In this document: positions 9,370 through 18,073 of the stretch, one piece after another
How the letters are laid out: every line of letters starts with the position of its first letter
Numbering within the stretch: the first letter of the stretch is position 1
Assembly: GCF_013344475.1 (NCBI RefSeq)
Contig: NZ_JABUOU010000002.1
Location: 248,001 to 312,000 of the forward strand
DNA from: Martelella limonii
GTDB taxonomy: Bacteria > Pseudomonadota > Alphaproteobacteria > Rhizobiales > Rhizobiaceae
DNA length: 64,000 nt
Direction: 5' to 3'
Made by a program: the position numbers and the translations under genes
The notes under the pieces: generated by a model
Databases searched by the model: none
Told to the model about the DNA's origin: nothing
The model's input: the letters and a program-made list of their open reading frames with translations, nothing else

Positions 9370-10848
9370 TCAGCCGTTCATCGCCGCTTTCACGGCGGCA
9401 TCGATCAGCGCGATCCCGCGCGGAATGTCGTCCGAATCGATCGAGCCATAGCCGAGTCTGAACAGCGGGCAGGGATCGGGCGGGGTTTCAAAGAACACGG
9501 CGCCCGGCTCGATCAGCACGCCATCGGCCTTCAGCCGTTCGGCCAAAGCCGCGCTGTCGAGCCCGTCCGGGCCTTTCAGCCAGACGCTGGCGCCACCCGC
9601 GACGGCAGCGCTTTCAAGCGTCAGGCAGGTTTTCGCTAGCGCCTGTTCCAGCGCCGCCCGCCGCTTCACCAGCGCGCCGCGCAGCCGCACGATATGCGCA
9701 TCGTAATGGCCGAGCGCCAGGAAATAGGCGGTCATGCGCTGAAGGTGGCCCGGCGGATGGCGCAGGATCATGGCGCGGAGCGCCCGCGCCTTGGCGATCA
9801 GCGGCGCCGGCGCAACGAGATATCCGATCCGAAGACCGGGAAACAGCGACTTGGAAAAGCTGCCGATATAGAGAACGCGACCCTTGGCATCGAGCGATTT
9901 GAGCGCAGGCGCGGACGGACCGAGATAGGACATCTCGAAATCATAGTCATCTTCCACGATCACGAAATCCTGCGCCGCTGCCCGGTTCAGAAGATCCTGT
10001 CTGCGCGAGAGCGGCATGGTGGAGCCGGTCGGAATATGATGGCTCGGCGTGATCATGACGAGCCTGGTATTTTCGGGCAGGCTTTCGGGATCGAGGCCGA
10101 ATTTGTCCACGGGCAGGAAGGCGGTCGGGCTGCGTGAGCGGCGCAGCGTTTCCGCGATATCGGGATAGCCCGGTTCCTCCGTTACCGCCAGCCTGTCGGC
10201 ACGGCACAGGAGTTCGACCACGAGATAGAGCGCGTTCTGCGCGCCCAGGGTCACCAGCACTTCATCCGGTCGCGCATGAATGCCGCGGCGGGGGAGCGTG
10301 TTGGAGCAGATGTAATCGATGAGCAGCGGGTCATCGGCGCCGTAGCGGTCGGCGGAAAGGTCGGCGAAATCGCGGGTGCCGAGCGCGCGGCGTGCGCAAT
10401 CGCGCCAGGCATGGTGGTCGAAAAGCCGGGCATCGGGCTGGCCGTAGATGAAGGGGTAGCGATAGCTGCGCCAGTCGGCCGGCTTGCGGATGACCCGTCG
10501 CGGTGATTGTTCAGCGGAGAGCCAGTCGTTCCAGTGCAGTGTGCCGGGCTCGGTCTTAACCTCCGAAAGTCTCAGCTTCCTGTGGGGCGCCGTGTCGGCG
10601 ACGGCAACGCCCGACCGTGGCAAGGTCGCGAGATAACCCTGGCCGACGAGCTCCTGATAGACCAGCGTTACGGTCATGCGCGAAATGCCAAGCGCCTCGG
10701 CAAGCTTGCGGCTGGAGGGCAGCCGGGTGCCGGGGCTGGTGCGCCCTTCCAGAATGGCGCGCACCAGCGCTGCCGCGAGCTGGCCCTGCAATGTGGGCGC
10801 ATCTGCCTGGCGCAGGAAAATGCTCTCGGCGGAGATCGTGCTCTTCAT
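9370..10848 (-). CDS. tauR: MocR-family (GntR/aminotransferase) regulator, probable TauR
   Basis: 492 residues. The N-terminal winged HTH of GntR type (about residues 15-80: GTRLPSSRKLAEALGISRMTVTLVYQELVGQGYL) is fused to a fold-type I aminotransferase domain with the PLP-binding lysine in SFSKSLFPGLRIGYL. MocR regulators use the aminotransferase domain to sense amino compounds. It is transcribed divergently from a taurine TRAP operon, and CTGGAC direct repeats lie between them, so TauR, the activator of taurine catabolism, is the most likely identity. The start codon overlaps the first repeat, so the gene may be autoregulated. Confidence 0.85.
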   Translation of the reverse strand: MKSTISAESIFLRQADAPTLQGQLAAALVRAILEGRTSPGTRLPSSRKLAEALGISRMTVTLVYQELVGQGYLATLPRSGVAVADTAPHRKLRLSEVKTEPGTLHWNDWLSAEQSPRRVIRKPADWRSYRYPFIYGQPDARLFDHHAWRDCARRALGTRDFADLSADRYGADDPLLIDYICSNTLPRRGIHARPDEVLVTLGAQNALYLVVELLCRADRLAVTEEPGYPDIAETLRRSRSPTAFLPVDKFGLDPESLPENTRLVMITPSHHIPTGSTMPLSRRQDLLNRAAAQDFVIVEDDYDFEMSYLGPSAPALKSLDAKGRVLYIGSFSKSLFPGLRIGYLVAPAPLIAKARALRAMILRHPPGHLQRMTAYFLALGHYDAHIVRLRGALVKRRAALEQALAKTCLTLESAAVAGGASVWLKGPDGLDSAALAERLKADGVLIEPGAVFFETPPDPCPLFRLGYGSIDSDDIPRGIALIDAAVKAAMNG

Positions 10849-10878
10849 CTGGACCTAACTAAGCTTCCATCTGGACAT
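10847..10878 (+). promoter_or_regulatory. Candidate TauR-binding direct repeats
   Basis: ATCTGGAC occurs at 10847-10854 and again at 10869-10876, 22 bp apart (two helical turns, same face). The extended first copy reads CTGGACCTAA and the second CTGGACATAT. From memory, TauR of Rhodobacter capsulatus binds two direct repeats of CTGGAC(C/T)TAA form. The site sits in the tauR-tauK divergent region, with the first repeat touching the tauR start codon. Confidence 0.65.
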
Positions 10879-10970
10879 ATCGCGAAACCGCGCTTGCTGC
10901 AATCTTGCCGATCGTCAAACGACCGCACACGCAAATGCGGCTTCTCTACCGAAACCCAGGGGAACTACTC

Positions 10971-11972
10971 ATGACCATTCTTACCCGTTTTGTGACCGGC
11001 GCCGTGGCGGCCTTCGCGATCAGCCTGCCGGCTGCCGCGACCGAATATCGCATCGCTGTCGGCGATGGCGCAGGCGGCACGCAGGAAGCGCTTGGCAATG
11101 CTTTCATCGCAGCGCTTGAAGAGCAGTCCGGCGGCGAAATGACCGGCAAGCTGTTCCTGAACGGCCAGCTCGGCGACGAGCAGGACACGGTGACGGCAGC
11201 TGCGACCGGGACGCTCGACTTCTCGATCCTCGCCATCAACAACATCACCCCGTTCTCGCCTTCCGTCGGCACGCTGACGCTGCCTTACGTGATCCTCAGC
11301 CAGGAAGACGCCGAAACGCTGACCCAGGGCGAGATCGGCCAGGAGATGATCGAACAGACCATCGAGGACGCCGGCGTGCGGATCATCGGCTGGGCCTATT
11401 CCGGCTTCCGGGTGCTGACCAATTCCAAGAAGCCGGTTTCGACCGTAGACGATCTTCAGGGCCTCGTGATCCGCGTTCCCAAGAACGAGATCATGATCGA
11501 GACCTACAAGAGCTGGGGCGTGAACCCGACGCCGATGGCCTGGGGCGAAACCTTCGCGGCGCTTCAGCAGAAGGTCGTCGATGGTCAGGATAACCCCTAC
11601 ATGACCGTCTATGCGATGAAGTTCGATGAAGTGCAGAAATACATCACCAACCTGCACTACATCTTCTCGATCGAGCCGCTGATCGTTTCCGAGGCGCTGT
11701 TTGAAAGCCTGTCGGAAGAAGAGCAGCAGCAGGTTCTGGCCGCCGGCGAAGCCGCGACCAAAGCGTCTTCCGAATTCCTGAAGGCCGAGGAAGCCAAGAT
11801 CCGTGAAGAACTCGTCAGCCGCGGCATGGAGATCACCGATCCGGCCGATGGCGAGAAGGAATTCATCGAGCTGGCGACGACGGCCGTCTGGCCGAAGTTC
11901 TACGATCAGATTGGCGGCAAGGACGTGCTCGACAACGTGCTGAACGCACTCGGCCGCGAACCGGCGAAGTAA
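10971..11972 (+). CDS. tauK: TRAP transporter substrate-binding protein, probable taurine binding (DctP/TauK type)
   Basis: 333 residues from the ATG at 10971, which has AGGGGA seven bases upstream. The N-terminus is a Sec signal (FVTGAVAAFAISLPAAATEYRI). The body has the DctP fold with the conserved arginine region VIRVPKNEIMIETYKSWGVNPTPMAWGETFAALQQKVVDGQDNP, which normally contacts an acidic group of the ligand. It delivers ligand to the DctQ/DctM pair encoded next. Taurine as ligand is inferred from the linked tauXY and xsc genes and from the TauR-type regulator. Confidence 0.85.
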   Translation: MTILTRFVTGAVAAFAISLPAAATEYRIAVGDGAGGTQEALGNAFIAALEEQSGGEMTGKLFLNGQLGDEQDTVTAAATGTLDFSILAINNITPFSPSVGTLTLPYVILSQEDAETLTQGEIGQEMIEQTIEDAGVRIIGWAYSGFRVLTNSKKPVSTVDDLQGLVIRVPKNEIMIETYKSWGVNPTPMAWGETFAALQQKVVDGQDNPYMTVYAMKFDEVQKYITNLHYIFSIEPLIVSEALFESLSEEEQQQVLAAGEAATKASSEFLKAEEAKIREELVSRGMEITDPADGEKEFIELATTAVWPKFYDQIGGKDVLDNVLNALGREPAK

Positions 11973-12028
11973 TGGGGTTGGGGGCGCTGCGCGGTGTTCG
12001 TCGCTGCCAAGTCCCGCCTCCCTCTCCG

Positions 12029-12109
12029 CGTCATGCTCGGGCTTGACCCGAGCATCCAGGCCACTCGGAATGCGTTGCCTGGACCCTCGGGTCAAGCCCG
12101 AGGGTGACG
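12029..12109. repeat. Palindromic (REP-like) element, CTCGGGCTTGACCCGAG family
   Basis: Two arms, 12029-12060 and 12078-12109, are inverted relative to each other. Each arm is itself a hairpin (CTCGGGCTTGACCCGAG type), ending in ATCCAGG or beginning with CCTGGA. Outer bases CCTCTCC/GGAGAGG extend the pairing to about 12021-12119. It lies between tauK and tauL inside the operon. The same family recurs at 17820-17935, 34930-35083, 43373-43510 and as a remnant near 46841-46868. Confidence 0.85.
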
Positions 12110-12202
12110 CAAGGAGAGGGGATGCGCCATAACAAGCGACGCTCTCGTGCGCCGCACCCCATCCAATCCTTCGCCTTCCACGCCAATCCTCCCGAGGTTC
12201 AC

Positions 12203-12760
12203 ATGTCCGCGTTCTGGTCATTTGCCGACAGGTTCGAAAGCCATGTCTGCCGCGTGCTGCTGGCCGTGTTCGTGACGCTCTTGTTCGTGCAGATCGTCGC
12301 CCGCCAGCTGTTCGGCTTCTCGATCACATGGATCGAAGAGCTGTCGGTCATCCTGTTCGTCTGGTTTGCCTATTTCGGCGCATCCTATGCCGCGCGCATT
12401 GCCGCCCACAACCGCGTCACCTTTCACCTCAACGCCTTGCCGCGCAAGAAGGCGCGAATTGTCGAAGCGGTCGGCGATGCGTTCTGGATCGCGTTCAACA
12501 TCGTGTTCATCGTGGAATCGATCGAGTTCATAGGCCGGCTGAAGCCGTTCGTGAAGGCCCAGACGCTCGGATGGGAGATGCGCTACATCTACCTCGCGCT
12601 GCCGATCGCCTTCACGCTGATGACGCTGCGCATTCTCCAGGTCAACTACATGAAACTCGTGATGGGGATCGATCCCGAAGACCCCGACAAGGTCAGCGTC
12701 GAGGCTGCGATGGAATTCGCCGCCGACGAGCAGCGCGCCTTTGACAAGAGGCATGCGTGA
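12203..12760 (+). CDS. tauL: TRAP transporter small membrane subunit (DctQ/TauL type)
   Basis: 185 residues from the ATG at 12203 (GAGG just upstream); the longer frame from 12104 reads through a palindromic repeat and is unlikely. Four transmembrane segments are visible, with the family motif RQLFGFSITWIEELSVILFVWFAYFGASYA in the second and third. DctQ subunits pair with the large DctM subunit and help receive ligand from the binding protein. The stop overlaps the tauM start by four bases (ATGA). Confidence 0.88.
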   Translation: MSAFWSFADRFESHVCRVLLAVFVTLLFVQIVARQLFGFSITWIEELSVILFVWFAYFGASYAARIAAHNRVTFHLNALPRKKARIVEAVGDAFWIAFNIVFIVESIEFIGRLKPFVKAQTLGWEMRYIYLALPIAFTLMTLRILQVNYMKLVMGIDPEDPDKVSVEAAMEFAADEQRAFDKRHA

Positions 12761-14100
12761 TGGACGGCTTTCTGATCGAAATCCTGTTTGGCGCCTTCCT
12801 GCTGCTTCTGGTTCTCGGCGCGCCGATCACCGTGGCGCTCGGCGTCGCCTCGCTTGCCGCCATGCTCTATCTCGGCGACAACCCGATCAAGATGGTGCAG
12901 ATGGCGTGGTCGTCCGTGGGGTCGTTCCCGCTGATGGCGCTGCCCTCCTTCATTCTGGCGGGCGCGCTGATGGAGGCGGCCGGCCTTTCCCGGCGCCTGA
13001 TCGCCTTCGCCGAAAGCCTGGCCGGTCCGTTCACCGGCGGGCTTGGGGCTGCCACCATCATGGCCTGCCTGTTCTTCGGCGCGATTTCGGGCTCTGGCCC
13101 TGCGACGACCGCGGCGGTCGGCATGCTGATGATCCCGGCGATGGCGCGTCAGGGCTATGGTCCCGGCTATGCGGCATCCGTCACGGCGGCGGCCGGCGGC
13201 CTCGGCATCATCATTCCGCCCTCGATCCCGATGGTGATCTTCGGCATTTCGGCCATGGGCATGCAGCCGCCGCCGGAGGCGATCGAGGCCCATGGCGTGT
13301 TCCAGTCGGTGTCGATCTCCAAGCTGTTCATCGCCGGCGTCCTGCCGGGCGTGGTGATGGCGGGCGGACTTCTGGCCATGAACTATATCCGCTGCCGCAT
13401 TCGCGGCTTCCACGGATCGGACGCGCCGTTCTCGCTGCGCCGCGTCGCGAGCGCTGCCTATCACGGCTTCTGGGCGCTGCTTGCTCCGGTGGTCATCCTC
13501 GGCGGCATCTATTCGGGCTTTTTCACGCCGACCGAAGCTGCGATCGTCGCGATCTTCTACACGCTGTTCGTCGGCGCGGTGATCTACCGCGAACTCGATG
13601 TCCGGATGGTGATCAAGGCGCTCGACACCACTACCTGGCTTGCGGGGCGCGTGCTGCTGGTGCTGTTTGCAGCCACGATCTTCGGTCGGATCCTCGTCGA
13701 AAATGATGTGCCTGGCGTGATCGCCGGTGGTATCCTGTCGCTCACGGACAACCTCTATGTGATCTGGGCCATGGTCATTGGTCTGTTGCTGATCATCGGC
13801 ATGTTCATGGAAACGCTCGCCGCGATCATGATCCTGGTCCCGGTCATGCTGCCGGTCGCCTACATGATGGGCATCGATCCGATCCAGTTCGGCATCGTCA
13901 TGATCTGCACGCTGTCCGTCGGCTTCCAGACCCCGCCGCTTGGCGAGAACCTGTTCATCGCGTCCGGCATTTCCGGGATATCGATCGAGCGGATCAGCCT
14001 GCGCGCGATCCCGTTCGCGATCGCCTCGGTCATCGCAATCTTCATCATCGCCTGCTTCCCGGCCATCTCTTTGTGGTTGCCGCGGATGATGGGCTACTAG
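12757..14100 (+). CDS. tauM: TRAP transporter large permease subunit (DctM/TauM type)
   Basis: 447 residues, about 11-12 transmembrane segments. Family marks include GAPITVALGVASLAAMLYLG near the N-terminus, the FFGAISGSGPATTAAVG turn, IPPSIPMVIFG and the second repeat GFFTPTEAAIVAIFYT plus GFQTPPLGENLF. DctM carries the sodium-coupled transport pathway. ATGA overlap with tauL shows translational coupling. Taurine specificity is inferred from the operon. Confidence 0.9.
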   Translation: MMDGFLIEILFGAFLLLLVLGAPITVALGVASLAAMLYLGDNPIKMVQMAWSSVGSFPLMALPSFILAGALMEAAGLSRRLIAFAESLAGPFTGGLGAATIMACLFFGAISGSGPATTAAVGMLMIPAMARQGYGPGYAASVTAAAGGLGIIIPPSIPMVIFGISAMGMQPPPEAIEAHGVFQSVSISKLFIAGVLPGVVMAGGLLAMNYIRCRIRGFHGSDAPFSLRRVASAAYHGFWALLAPVVILGGIYSGFFTPTEAAIVAIFYTLFVGAVIYRELDVRMVIKALDTTTWLAGRVLLVLFAATIFGRILVENDVPGVIAGGILSLTDNLYVIWAMVIGLLLIIGMFMETLAAIMILVPVMLPVAYMMGIDPIQFGIVMICTLSVGFQTPPLGENLFIASGISGISIERISLRAIPFAIASVIAIFIIACFPAISLWLPRMMGY

Positions 14101-14116
14101 GCAAGGAAACTTCCCC

Positions 14117-14515
14117 ATGACGAAAACTACGCTTACCGCCGCCGATCTGAAAGACACGTTCGATGCCTTCAACCGGCACGATATCGATGGCGTGATGACG
14201 CATTTTGCCGAGGACTGCGTGTTCTTCACCGTGGCCGGCGACCATGAATACGGCAACCGGATCGAGGGCAAGGCGGCGATCGCCAAGGCTTTCGAGGGCG
14301 TTTGGACGGCGATGCCGGACGTAGAGTGGGCCGATCACAGCCATTTCATGTCCGAGGACGGCAGCCGCGGCGTCAGCCAGTGGACCTTCCGTGCCACCAA
14401 TCCCGATGGTTCGCGCACCGAAGTGCAGGGCGTTGACCTGTTTCGGATCCGTGACGGCAAGATTGTCGAGAAGCAGGCGATCCGCAAGCAGCGCCCTGCG
14501 ATACCAGCCAAGTGA
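14117..14515 (+). CDS. tauX: NTF2-like (SnoaL) protein, probable taurine dehydrogenase small subunit
   Basis: 132 residues with an NTF2/SnoaL-like fold: FDAFNRHDIDGVMTHFAEDCVFFT and IEGKAAIAKAFEGVWTAMPDVEW are typical. It lies between tauM and a DadA-type FAD oxidoreductase, the position of tauX, the small subunit of taurine dehydrogenase in alphaproteobacterial tauXY clusters. The dehydrogenase oxidises taurine to sulfoacetaldehyde and ammonium. Family assignment is visible in the sequence; the subunit role comes from gene order. Confidence 0.75.
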   Translation: MTKTTLTAADLKDTFDAFNRHDIDGVMTHFAEDCVFFTVAGDHEYGNRIEGKAAIAKAFEGVWTAMPDVEWADHSHFMSEDGSRGVSQWTFRATNPDGSRTEVQGVDLFRIRDGKIVEKQAIRKQRPAIPAK

Positions 14516-14522
14516 GGCCATC

Positions 14523-15914
14523 ATGCAGGTCAACGAAAAGCGTTTGGGCTCAAAGCCATTCGATCCACATTACGATCCGCTGACGGCCCGCACGCTCGGG
14601 CCGGGCAGCGATTATGCGCCGACCTACTGGATCGGCACGGCGGGCGCGTTTCCGGACGATGACGGACCGGTGACTGCTGACATGGAGGCGGAGGCGGTGG
14701 TGATCGGTTCCGGCTATACCGGGCTGTCCGCCGCGATCCACCTTGCCAAGATGCACGGCATCAAGGCGACCGTGCTGGAGGCGAACGGCGTTGCCTATGG
14801 CTGCTCCACCCGCAATGGCGGGCAGGCGCAGATCAGTTCCGGTCGCCTCAAGCGCAGCCAGTGGATCGAGCGCTGGGACCTGCCGACGGCGCGCGCGCTC
14901 CATGACGAGATCGTCGAGGCCTTCGATCTGTTTCGTGGCCTGATCCGCGACCATCAGATCGCCTGCGAGCCGCAGGATGGCGGGCACTACTATATTGCCC
15001 ACAAGGCTTCCGCCATGCCTGCTCTCGAAGCCGAGACGAAGGTGCTCAACGACAAGTTCGGCTATGGCGCGCGTATGCTGAGCCGCGAGGAAGTGCATGA
15101 AACGGTTGCCCGCGACATGGAAGCCCATGGCGCGATGTGGGAGCCGGATGGCACCGGCATTCACGCTGCCAAGCTTGCCTTCGGCTATCTCCGCGTCGCC
15201 CGCGAACTTGGCGCGAAGGTTCATGTCGACAGCCCGGTGGAGGGCTGGGAATACCGGGATGGCTTCCATCACCTGAAGACGCCGCGCGGCGTGGTGCGGA
15301 CAAAGCGGGTGGCGGTGGCAACCGCTGCCTATGCGCCCCGCAGCCTGCACCCCCGCGTCAAGGACCGGCTCCTGCCGATCATGTCCAACAGCGTCGTCAC
15401 CCGCGTGCTGAACGAGGATGAACTGAAGGCGATCGGCATCAGGAAGCTGTCGCCGCTGACCGATACGCGGACGCTGCGCAACTACTACCGCCTGCTGCCC
15501 GACAACCGGCTGCAGATCGGTTCGCGCGCTGCGATCACTGGCCGCGACGCCGCCAACCCGGCGCATCTGAAAGGGCTTCGCGATGCGATCGGCCGCAAGT
15601 TCCCGGCGCTCGGCGATGTCGAGCTTGACTATAGCTGGTGGGGTTGGGTGGACGTGTCGCACGACATGATGCCGCGCATCACCGGCATGCCGGATCTGCC
15701 CGGCGCCTTTTACGCGCTCGGCTATGGCGGCAACGGGGTGATGTATTCGGCGATGGCCGGCCGCCGCATGGCGCAGCTCGTCGCTGGCGAACCGATCCCG
15801 GACCTGCCGATCTACGGCAATGAACTGAAACACGAGGGCTGGAAAACGCCCTTCCGCCGGCTCGGCCAATGGGGCCTCTATCAACTCTATCACTATCGTG
15901 ACGAACGGACGTAA
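14523..15914 (+). CDS. tauY: FAD-dependent oxidoreductase, probable taurine dehydrogenase large subunit
   Basis: 463 residues from the ATG at 14523 with GAGG upstream, starting eight bases after the tauX stop. The Rossmann FAD motif is VVIGSGYTGLSAAIHLA (about residues 59-75), with ATVLEANG after the second strand and the DadA-like CSTRNGGQAQISSGRLK. The C-terminal FAD contact is ALGYGGNGVMYSAMAGRRMA. It belongs to the DAO family of amine/amino acid dehydrogenases. With TauX it should convert taurine to sulfoacetaldehyde, the substrate of Xsc encoded next; electrons probably go to the respiratory chain. Confidence 0.85.
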   Translation: MQVNEKRLGSKPFDPHYDPLTARTLGPGSDYAPTYWIGTAGAFPDDDGPVTADMEAEAVVIGSGYTGLSAAIHLAKMHGIKATVLEANGVAYGCSTRNGGQAQISSGRLKRSQWIERWDLPTARALHDEIVEAFDLFRGLIRDHQIACEPQDGGHYYIAHKASAMPALEAETKVLNDKFGYGARMLSREEVHETVARDMEAHGAMWEPDGTGIHAAKLAFGYLRVARELGAKVHVDSPVEGWEYRDGFHHLKTPRGVVRTKRVAVATAAYAPRSLHPRVKDRLLPIMSNSVVTRVLNEDELKAIGIRKLSPLTDTRTLRNYYRLLPDNRLQIGSRAAITGRDAANPAHLKGLRDAIGRKFPALGDVELDYSWWGWVDVSHDMMPRITGMPDLPGAFYALGYGGNGVMYSAMAGRRMAQLVAGEPIPDLPIYGNELKHEGWKTPFRRLGQWGLYQLYHYRDERT

Positions 15915-15926
15915 GGACCACAAACC

Positions 15927-17708
15927 ATGAAAATGACCACCGAGGAAGCATTCGTCAAAGTGCTGCAGATGCATGGCATCGAACACGCATTCGGCATTAT
16001 CGGCTCGGCCATGATGCCGGTCAGCGACCTGTTTCCGAAAGCCGGAATCACCTTCTGGGACTGCGCCCACGAAACCAATGCCGGCCTGATGGCCGACGGC
16101 TTCACCCGCTCGACCGGCAAGATGTCGATGGCGATCGCCCAGAACGGTCCCGGCGTCACCGGCTTCGTGACCCCGGTGAAGACTGCCTACTGGAACCACA
16201 CGCCGCTGCTTCTCGTCACGCCGCAGGCCGCCAACAAGACCATCGGCCAGGGCGGTTTCCAGGAAATGGAGCAGATGCGGCTCTTTGCCGATTGCGTCTG
16301 CTATCAGGAAGAGGTCCGCGACGCGTCGCGCATTCCCGAAGTGCTGAACCGGGTGATCATGGAAGCGTGGCGCAATTCCGCGCCTGCGCAGATGAACATT
16401 CCGCGCGACATGTGGACCCAGGTGATCGACGTTGATCTGCCGCAGGTGGTTGCCTTCGAACGCCCGGCGGGCGGCGAGCAGGCGGTGGCGCAAGCCGCAA
16501 AGCTTCTTTCGGAAGCGAAATTCCCGGTGATCCTGTCGGGCGCGGGCGTGGTGCTGTCCGGCGCGATCCCGGACCTGATCCAGCTTGCAGAACGGCTCGA
16601 TGCGCCGGTCTGCTCCAACTACCAGCACAATGACAGCTTCCCCGGTTCCCATCCGCTCGCCATGGGCCCGCTCGGCTATAACGGCTCGAAAGCCGGCATG
16701 GAGATCATTGCCAAGGCCGATGTGGTGCTGGCGCTCGGCACCCGTCTCAATCCGTTCTCGACGCTGCCGGGTTACGGTATCGACTACTGGCCGAAGGATG
16801 CGAAGATCATCCAGGTCGACATCAACGCCTCGCGCATCGGCCTCACCAAGAAGGTGACCGTCGGCATTCAGGGCGATGCGGGCAAGGTGGCGCGCGGCAT
16901 TCTGGCCCAGCTTTCCGCAGATGCGGGCGATGCCGGGCGTGCGGACCGCAAGCATCTCGTCTCGCAGACCAAGTCGCGCTGGGCGCAGGAGCTGACCAGC
17001 CTCGACCACGAGGACGACGATCCGGGCACGGAATGGAATTCCGGCGCGCGCGAACGCGATGCCGATCTGATGTCGCCGCGTCAGGCATGGCGCGCAATCA
17101 TGCAGGCGGTGCCGCAGGAGGCGATCGTCTCGTCCGACATCGGCAACAATTGTGCGATCGGCAATGCCTATCCGACCTTCGAAAAGGGCCGGAAATATCT
17201 GGCGCCCGGCCTGTTCGGTCCGTGCGGCTACGGTTTCCCGGCGATCCTCGGCGCCAAGATCGGCAATCCGGATACGCCGGTGATCGGCTTTGCCGGCGAC
17301 GGCGCGTTCGGCATCTCCATGAACGAGATGACCGCATGCGGTCGAGAACACTGGCCGGCGATCACCATGGTGATCTTCCGCAACTATCAGTGGGGTGCGG
17401 AAAAGCGCAACACGACGCTCTGGTACGACAATAATTTCGTCGGCACCGAGCTCGACCGCGATACGTCCTACGCGGCAATCGCGAAGGCCTGCGGCGCGAA
17501 CGGCGTTCAGGTGCGCAGCCAGCAGGAACTGACGGAGGCGCTTTCAACCGCGGTCGAGCGGCAGCTGTCCCACAAGGAAACGACCTTCATCGAGGTGCTG
17601 CTCAACCAGGAACTCGGCGAACCCTTCCGCCGCGACGCCATGAAGAAGCCGGTCGTCGTCGCTGGCATCGACGCCGGCGACATGCGCCCGCAGAAGGGTG
17701 CGGCCTGA
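15927..17708 (+). CDS. xsc: Sulfoacetaldehyde acetyltransferase
   Basis: 593 residues of the thiamine diphosphate acetolactate-synthase superfamily with an Xsc-specific N-terminus (MKMTTEEAFVKVLQMHGIEH). The ThDP-binding GDG...N motif is GFAGDGAFGISMNEMT with FRNYQWGAEKRN downstream. Xsc splits sulfoacetaldehyde with phosphate to acetyl phosphate and sulfite. It closes the taurine operon, 12 bases after tauY. The phosphate acetyltransferase gene (pta) often found after xsc is absent here, so acetyl phosphate must be handled by a gene elsewhere. Confidence 0.95.
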   Translation: MKMTTEEAFVKVLQMHGIEHAFGIIGSAMMPVSDLFPKAGITFWDCAHETNAGLMADGFTRSTGKMSMAIAQNGPGVTGFVTPVKTAYWNHTPLLLVTPQAANKTIGQGGFQEMEQMRLFADCVCYQEEVRDASRIPEVLNRVIMEAWRNSAPAQMNIPRDMWTQVIDVDLPQVVAFERPAGGEQAVAQAAKLLSEAKFPVILSGAGVVLSGAIPDLIQLAERLDAPVCSNYQHNDSFPGSHPLAMGPLGYNGSKAGMEIIAKADVVLALGTRLNPFSTLPGYGIDYWPKDAKIIQVDINASRIGLTKKVTVGIQGDAGKVARGILAQLSADAGDAGRADRKHLVSQTKSRWAQELTSLDHEDDDPGTEWNSGARERDADLMSPRQAWRAIMQAVPQEAIVSSDIGNNCAIGNAYPTFEKGRKYLAPGLFGPCGYGFPAILGAKIGNPDTPVIGFAGDGAFGISMNEMTACGREHWPAITMVIFRNYQWGAEKRNTTLWYDNNFVGTELDRDTSYAAIAKACGANGVQVRSQQELTEALSTAVERQLSHKETTFIEVLLNQELGEPFRRDAMKKPVVVAGIDAGDMRPQKGAA

Positions 17709-17737
17709 GCGGCAGGCTGAGGCCAGGCAGAAAACGG

Positions 17738-17997
17738 TCTCCCCCTCGAGGGGGAGATTGAGACTACTGACAAAGCCAGAGCTTCAGAATTTTTCGCGCG
17801 CTCCAAGTTCACCCACCGGTGTCATGCTCGGACTTGATCCGAGCATCCAGGCGGTTGAAGCGATTGAATTCATCAAGCTCTGCTGCGAGTGCTTGCCATG
17901 CGGCCTGGATCCTCGTGTCAAGCACGAGGATGACACAGAACTTGATGACAGGTTCGTCAATAAACGCAATCTCCCCCCTCAAGGGGGAGATTGAGAC
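17738..17997. repeat. Nested palindromic repeats between xsc and dinB
   Basis: The 365-base gap between converging xsc and dinB is mostly repeat. The outer arms are a perfect palindrome TCTCCCCCTCGAGGGGGAGA (17738-17757) and a related copy at 17968-17992, each followed by ATTGAGACT. Between them sits a member of the CTCGGGCTTGACCCGAG family with arms at about 17820-17851 and 17906-17936. No coding signal was seen in the gap. Confidence 0.85.
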
Positions 17998-18073
17998 TGC
18001 GGAAATTTCGCGCGGTGGCTGCTGCGAGACGAACTTCCATTCCGTTTCGCAAAGAACGCGACGACGCGCAAAA

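Noticed and set aside
11973-12202. N-terminal extension of the DctQ subunit from 12104
   Set aside because: The extra 33 codons read through a palindromic repeat; ATG 12203 has a ribosome site and gives a normal DctQ N-terminus.
12646-14286. 546-codon minus-strand frame opposite tauM
   Set aside because: Low-complexity Asp/Arg/His-rich translation caused by antisense reading of a membrane protein gene.
14550-17351. 933-codon minus-strand open frame opposite tauY and xsc
   Set aside because: Antisense shadow of two recognised enzymes; His/Arg/Asp-rich composition and no recognisable family.
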